Source of the DNA: Phoronis australis | Lineage: Eukaryota; Phoronida; Phoronidae | Assembly: GCA_002633005.1 (NCBI GenBank) | Contig: NMRA01000462.1 | Span: 289,594 to 353,593 of the forward strand | Direction of reading: 5' to 3' | DNA: 64,000 bases | Shown here: one piece after another, positions 51,301-57,300 of the stretch | Position numbering within the stretch: position 1 is the first letter of the stretch | How the letters are laid out: each line of letters begins with the position of its first letter | The notes under the pieces: model-generated | What the model saw: only the letters and a program-made list of their open reading frames with translations | Told to the model about the DNA's origin: nothing | Databases searched by the model: none | Program-made: the position numbers and the translations under genes

Positions 51301-54300
51301 CGACATGCAGTCTTGAAATATAGCCAGTGTTTTAATTTGTTTGTCATGTCTCTCGGTATTTTACTTCATACCTGCACACCTGAAGAAAGGAGACCGTTAC
51401 GAAATTACGAGCGTACCAGTATCAAGCTTGCAAACAAAAAGTCTAGTCATGTTTTAATGAAATTTGGCTAAATACAATTAAGATTAACTACGAATAAAGA
51501 AATAATCAAAATCTCAATAGGCCTTTTGCGAGTTTATAACAATAACGCGAGATTATGTGAGACTTACCTGTGACGTCACGGGAAGTGGGGCAAAAGCTTG
51601 TCGTTTGGTCATTTGCCCAATACGGTAGCAGAGTGTATTCTGTTATTGTCTTCGAGTTTTTAGCTGTTTAGTTCGAAAAATGTCCAAAAAGCATTGCTGT
51701 TATGGCAAATGAACTTCAGATTCGCACTACAATACGTTCTATCGCGTTCTGTACTAATTTCGTCCCGTGTATTTTAAACGGGCGGTAGGCGAAATCCGTT
51801 CCCTGATAAAGTTTTCACCTCGTCAAAAATACATTCTACACCTAAAATTACCACCTAAAAGGCTCTTACTTTCTTCAGTGACTCTTTCTGCTTCTAAACA
51901 TATCTTCGATGAAGCATATATACGGGAATTCAGGTGACTTTGGCGAAGAATTCCAACTCCACTTTGTGGTTACTGTTAGCTTTGTCCGCGCGCGCGATAA
52001 CCACAATCAAGTATTTCAACTGAGTCAGGTGAGTATGAGGCAAAGGCTAGCGCGAGACTGAGCGAAGCGCGACATCTGGCGCGTGACACTTGCAAAATAG
52101 TATGAGAAAATATCAAGTGAAATTTGTAAGATTTTTCGTCAACAGGCGTGATTTCACGTAACTTCCTCAAAATGGCGGCTAGTGAGAGAAACTCGAGAGA
52201 ACCGCGAGGTTTTCATGAATATGCTCAAGTTATTTGTAGATTAAATTGTGTTCAGAGTCAGGGTATGTGTTAATTATAACTTCATGTGCACATATGCATG
52301 TTTCATTTGATTTTATTTGCTGTATTTTGAAGTGAATATCTTTTTATGGGGATACACTATTGCTCCTGTATGCCTGCGCCATTCAGGCCTTTGCGGGTTA
52401 AGTTCCAATTTCAGTCCGTTCACAGCTTCGCACAACATAACAAGTTCACATTTTCTTCCTCCATTCACAGTTATTCCACGACCCATCTACCATATCTTAA
52501 GTTGTTTTAACGTTTTAAGCGAAAAATTCACCACAAGAACTCCAGTAAGTTTTAGCGTGTGTAGCAATGACTCGGGGCAAAACAAGAGCAATATGGCGGG
52601 TTTTGCCCCCTTTCCGGTGACGTCACAGTGACTAACGAGAAACTCGCAAGTGAGCTATTCGAGGTTATGGAAAACCTTCTCTGTATTTACCCAGATGTCT
52701 ACAAAACTAAGTAAATTGGTATGAAGTTTCTGAAAGCAGAATGCCAGAAGAATTTGATTTTTTACCATTTATTGAACAGCTATTGATTGGATCACCATGT
52801 CATTTTAGTAAAATTTATTAACAAAGAAATAAGGTACATATATAAAACAACAGTATTAGTAACATGAACTAATCTCTATGATATCAATGTTCAAGATGAA
52901 ATCTCAAAAACACTGTTACATTACCTAAATTATCATTTCATTTTTGATCAATGCAACTTTGTACTTTTTTCATATCATTAAATGTCCAATTTTCTATAGC
53001 CCCTGATGCAAAAATGGAATATTTTACCCCTAATTGCTAGCAGCATTTTGAAAAATTTTGCATAAAGCATTCTATCTGAAAGACTCGTATGAATCCAAAC
53101 AGCCACTTTAGGGATATGATGTTCCAAAGGTAGCTCACTCTGGACATTTGTCAAGGGTCCTACATAAACATCAGATAACTGAAAATTTATTGACAAATTT
53201 TTTCGGTGTAAACTTCTGAATACTACACACATTTTATTTCTGTCAACTGTTTTCTACAGCTGCACTACTCTGCAAATTTCATGAAGTCCACTGTTTGGTT
53301 TTCCAAGATTAACCAACTCGCAAAAGCCAAAAAAAGCAAGCTGACCATGTCTTCTCGCAGAAAATCGGCAAGTTTTTGCAGCATAAATTTTAACACCTTG
53401 TCTTCTTACTAGATGTCCATTTTATGTTCCTTTGATGACGTGTCCACATCTGCCAATCACAATCTCACACACTGCTTCACGAATTATTAATTGGGATACG
53501 CCGTTATTTCCAACAAAATGATGCATGCTTTTCGTTTCAACCTTCATCATCAGATATCAACCACTTACTTTGGAATTGCACATTTTTTCAATGTAAAATT
53601 TAACCCTCAACCACAGCATCGAGACAGATCTTTGGATAGACAAAAGAGGTTACATGACTTACATCATAAATGACAGCGGAGTGACCGTATCTCTGAAGTG
53701 GCTTGAGTGCTGACTTGGGACTTATATTTTTCCATGTGCGATTTGGAATGTCAAACCTGCAAATTGAAATACAGTGATCACAGTAATCTAAAGAGCTTAA
53801 TCCTTGCTACTTATGACGTTTACAAAATAAACCTAAAATTTGCTATCAACTCCAAAGAACGGGACTTGAAATACTAATTGCCCGGATGGCAACTGGTTCC
53901 TACTGTCAGTGGAAATCAACAGATCAACCTATGATTGACATCAAGCTGGCCAATTTCAATCCAGTTACAACAGATGAGTTTTCAGAATCCTTTCTCAATA
54001 TTGATTCCCTGAATGATAAGTTTGGGGTGGAAATGATTTTCTATCCCAATTTGGACAGGTTTGAGATGTATTGAGAGTAGTACAGAGAATTAGACCAGAA
54101 AACGAAAAATCATTATATCCAGGAAATTTTGGTTTTGGTGAAACAAAAACTTCTCCAGAATTCTTGATCAAACTGAAAATTTACAATTTTCCTTTTTTTT
54201 CTAATGACACTAAACCTTTACCTATGCAATGGCTTCGTAACAAACAAAACAACAATGACATTGGGTTAAAATGGGTTAAAATTATCTTGTTTACTCACAA

Positions 54301-57300
54301 TGATTGCAAAAAAATTATCGATTCACGAAAATTAAAGAGAAATTTAGCAGAAACATACATCACTGTCTGAAAAATAGATTTAGATGTTGAGCACCGACTA
54401 GTAACCAGGTCAGGCAAATATAGCTGAGGAGGAAAACACAAGTCAGTCGACAGACGACAAAGAGCAACAGTAAAAAGCTGTACCTTTTCCAAAAACTTGT
54501 TAGTTTCCTGTGACAAGGTATAGGGTGGTTTAGTATTGAATGCTGCTTTACTGCAACCTCGCCAATCTACCCCAGTCTGCGACTTAACAGATCACGGAAT
54601 ACAATTTCATTTTCCACAACTTGCTTTTGCCCACTGACAGTAAACTTGTAATAATTTTTTAATGTCAGTTCCCGGGATTTTAAGTGAAAGTGCAATACGA
54701 CACACAGAATTCTTTATCTCTTGAAATTTTCCGCGAGTTTTCACCTTTTTCATTCAACACTAGATTTCCGAGCAAGGAATCCATTTTTACGCACTTTCCA
54801 GGTTTCCAGGTACGTCATGACGAGTAGGAAACATGGAAGATCTAAGCCTGGAACTTGACAATCCACACCACCTGCTCACATATACCGACTAACTGCATGT
54901 ACTCACCTCACCAGGTTCTGGAAGCCAGGATCACCAAAACCACTGCCACTAATGACCCACATATATTCGTTGAGGACTACCGCGCGGTGTGATGCTCGAC
55001 CCATGGGGGTAAAGTTGCCCTTGACGTAGACCGGGTTCCAGACGCCATCCCTGAGGGGCCGGCTGCAGTCAATACCTGACAAAGAGAAATTGAAGGAAAA
55101 TTAATTGCTGTATGAAACGCAAAATAAAAACCAGGTTACTCAAGCGCACAACCTAACCTTTTAGTCAACCCTTTCAAAAAACCTAAGCTTGCAGAAGTAA
55201 TATCCCTTGCTCCAAGCTAGGGACCGCAGTCATGAACCCGCCCAATGTTCCCGCCTTCAAAAAAAAAGCTACTGGGAGTTGGTACGTTACATGCGGCAGT
55301 ACCACTGAGTTTGCTGTGTCTTCTGGGGTCCACTTTGCATACTTCTTAAATTTCCATGAATAATTGTCACCTTCTCTTTATTTGTGTTGTTGACTTCCTC
55401 CTATGTTGTTCTACGGAAGGCACACCCCCACATAAGACAGATAATCCTTCCGTGCCTACCTCTATAACCTGTGTCACAGCGACACTTCCTGTCAACTGTA
55501 TCGCACACTCCATGATTGCTGCAGTTCCTAGGACAGACAGGAATTTCGCACGCCTCACCCTGCCATGAGGGGTTGCAATGACATGTTGTGTCGTTGCAGT
55601 AACCATTACCAGAACAATTCTTGGGACAGTTAGACGACCTAAAATAGACAACAGAAAGACATTAATATTCTTGTGTGAACCGCAAAACAAACGACTGTAG
55701 TTTTAGAAAATAATTGTCAAAATGTGCTCTCAGCTATCAAAGAAATTACACAAACAAAATATGCAACTATTTTTCTAATGACAGCAAGATCACCCATTTT
55801 TTGTTTTCCGTCAATGTAATGCAATTAATAGACAAACATTAAGCAATGGAGTGTGGTTTTTAATAAAGCACTAAGCATGAACAAATGTTCCAATTTTCAA
55901 AAATGCACGGATTGAAGGATATTCAAATCAGTTTTTCACGAGGCTGGGCAAACACCATCTTACAACTATAGTTCATTCACGGCATTTCAACTGACAAAAT
56001 AAATCATTCCTGGAAGATTCAAAGCAGTCATGAACCCAAACAAGTCAGCTGATGAAATATTTACCTGTACCTGCTGATTATTTATGAGAAACCCCCCCAA
56101 GGACAAGGCAAGTTAGTTAATTTTCTTAAAAGTAAACCAATGACTCTCCATTACTATATGAAAAAGAGAAGGAATTAGCTAAGCCAATGAATAGTGTAAT
56201 GGACTTTTGCTTTGGAGATCAGAGTTCAATCAAGAGTTAGACAAAATCCAAAGGACAGACGAACAACAATTAGACGATAGCTACGATTATAGTCCGTATT
56301 CCCCCTACATGTATTGAAGCCTGGTGCACCACCATGTTTGAAATGTTTGGCACCTTGTTTCCAAATCTTGAGTGTTGTTTGAAAGACCTGAGCCATGTTT
56401 AAACTCTTACGGTTACATAGAACGTTCTTTACCAGGTTGTACTTCTATGCAAATATCTTAAATTCTGTTAGCTCTAACCCCTACAAAGTATATCTTTTCT
56501 GAAAGGTGAATAAATTTCCTAACATAATTGTTATTTACTAGACCGTCTTAATTTTTTTAAGAGATATGTGTTTTGAGCAAAAAAAATTTGACTATGAACA
56601 GAGATTTTAAAAATATTGCTCCTTCAATTATATTGGTCTTTTGTCAACATTTTGGTAATGGCATTTGTGAGGGAACCGTATCTCAGATTTTTTAAATAGG
56701 TCTCAGTTTTTTAGAACAAAGCCTTCAAAAATCAAGAGTACGTCAGTTTTTGCTGAAAATGCTCTAAAAAGTCGATAATTAAAAAACTAAAACCTATTTC
56801 AAAAACCAGAGACAAGGTTCCCTCGAAAATGCCGTCATCAACATGTTGACAAAAGACCAATATGATTGAAGGAACAATATTTTCAAAATCTCAGTTTTAA
56901 GTAAAAAAGAAACTTCTAAAAACGCATATCTCGTGAAAAAATAGAGAGAACTAAGAAAACAAGAATAATAAATTTTGTTAGGAAATTTATTCACCTTTCA
57001 GAAAATATATACTTTGTAGGGGTTAGAGCTAACAGTATTTAAGATATTTGCATATGCCAGGTAAGTACAACCTGGTAAACAAAGTTCAAAGTAACCTAAG
57101 TTAAAGCCACAGCTACAAACAAGACAAATGATTGAAACAGTGTTGTACAGTCTTAGTGGTACTTATTTTTACTTGCAGAGAAAATGACAACATGCTAAAC
57201 AAGTGAAAATAATGTGTAACTAATTGCTGTTTTTCTCAATTAAAAGCAAGGAAACTGGGATACAAAAACATGATCATATGCACCACGTTTAAATTTCTGC

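Noticed and set aside
53886-54370. Two plausible-looking plus-strand frames (62 and 99 codons) in an attractin intron
   Set aside because: They are in different frames, have no recognisable domain and no good splice sites joining them; probably chance or an unidentified repeat.
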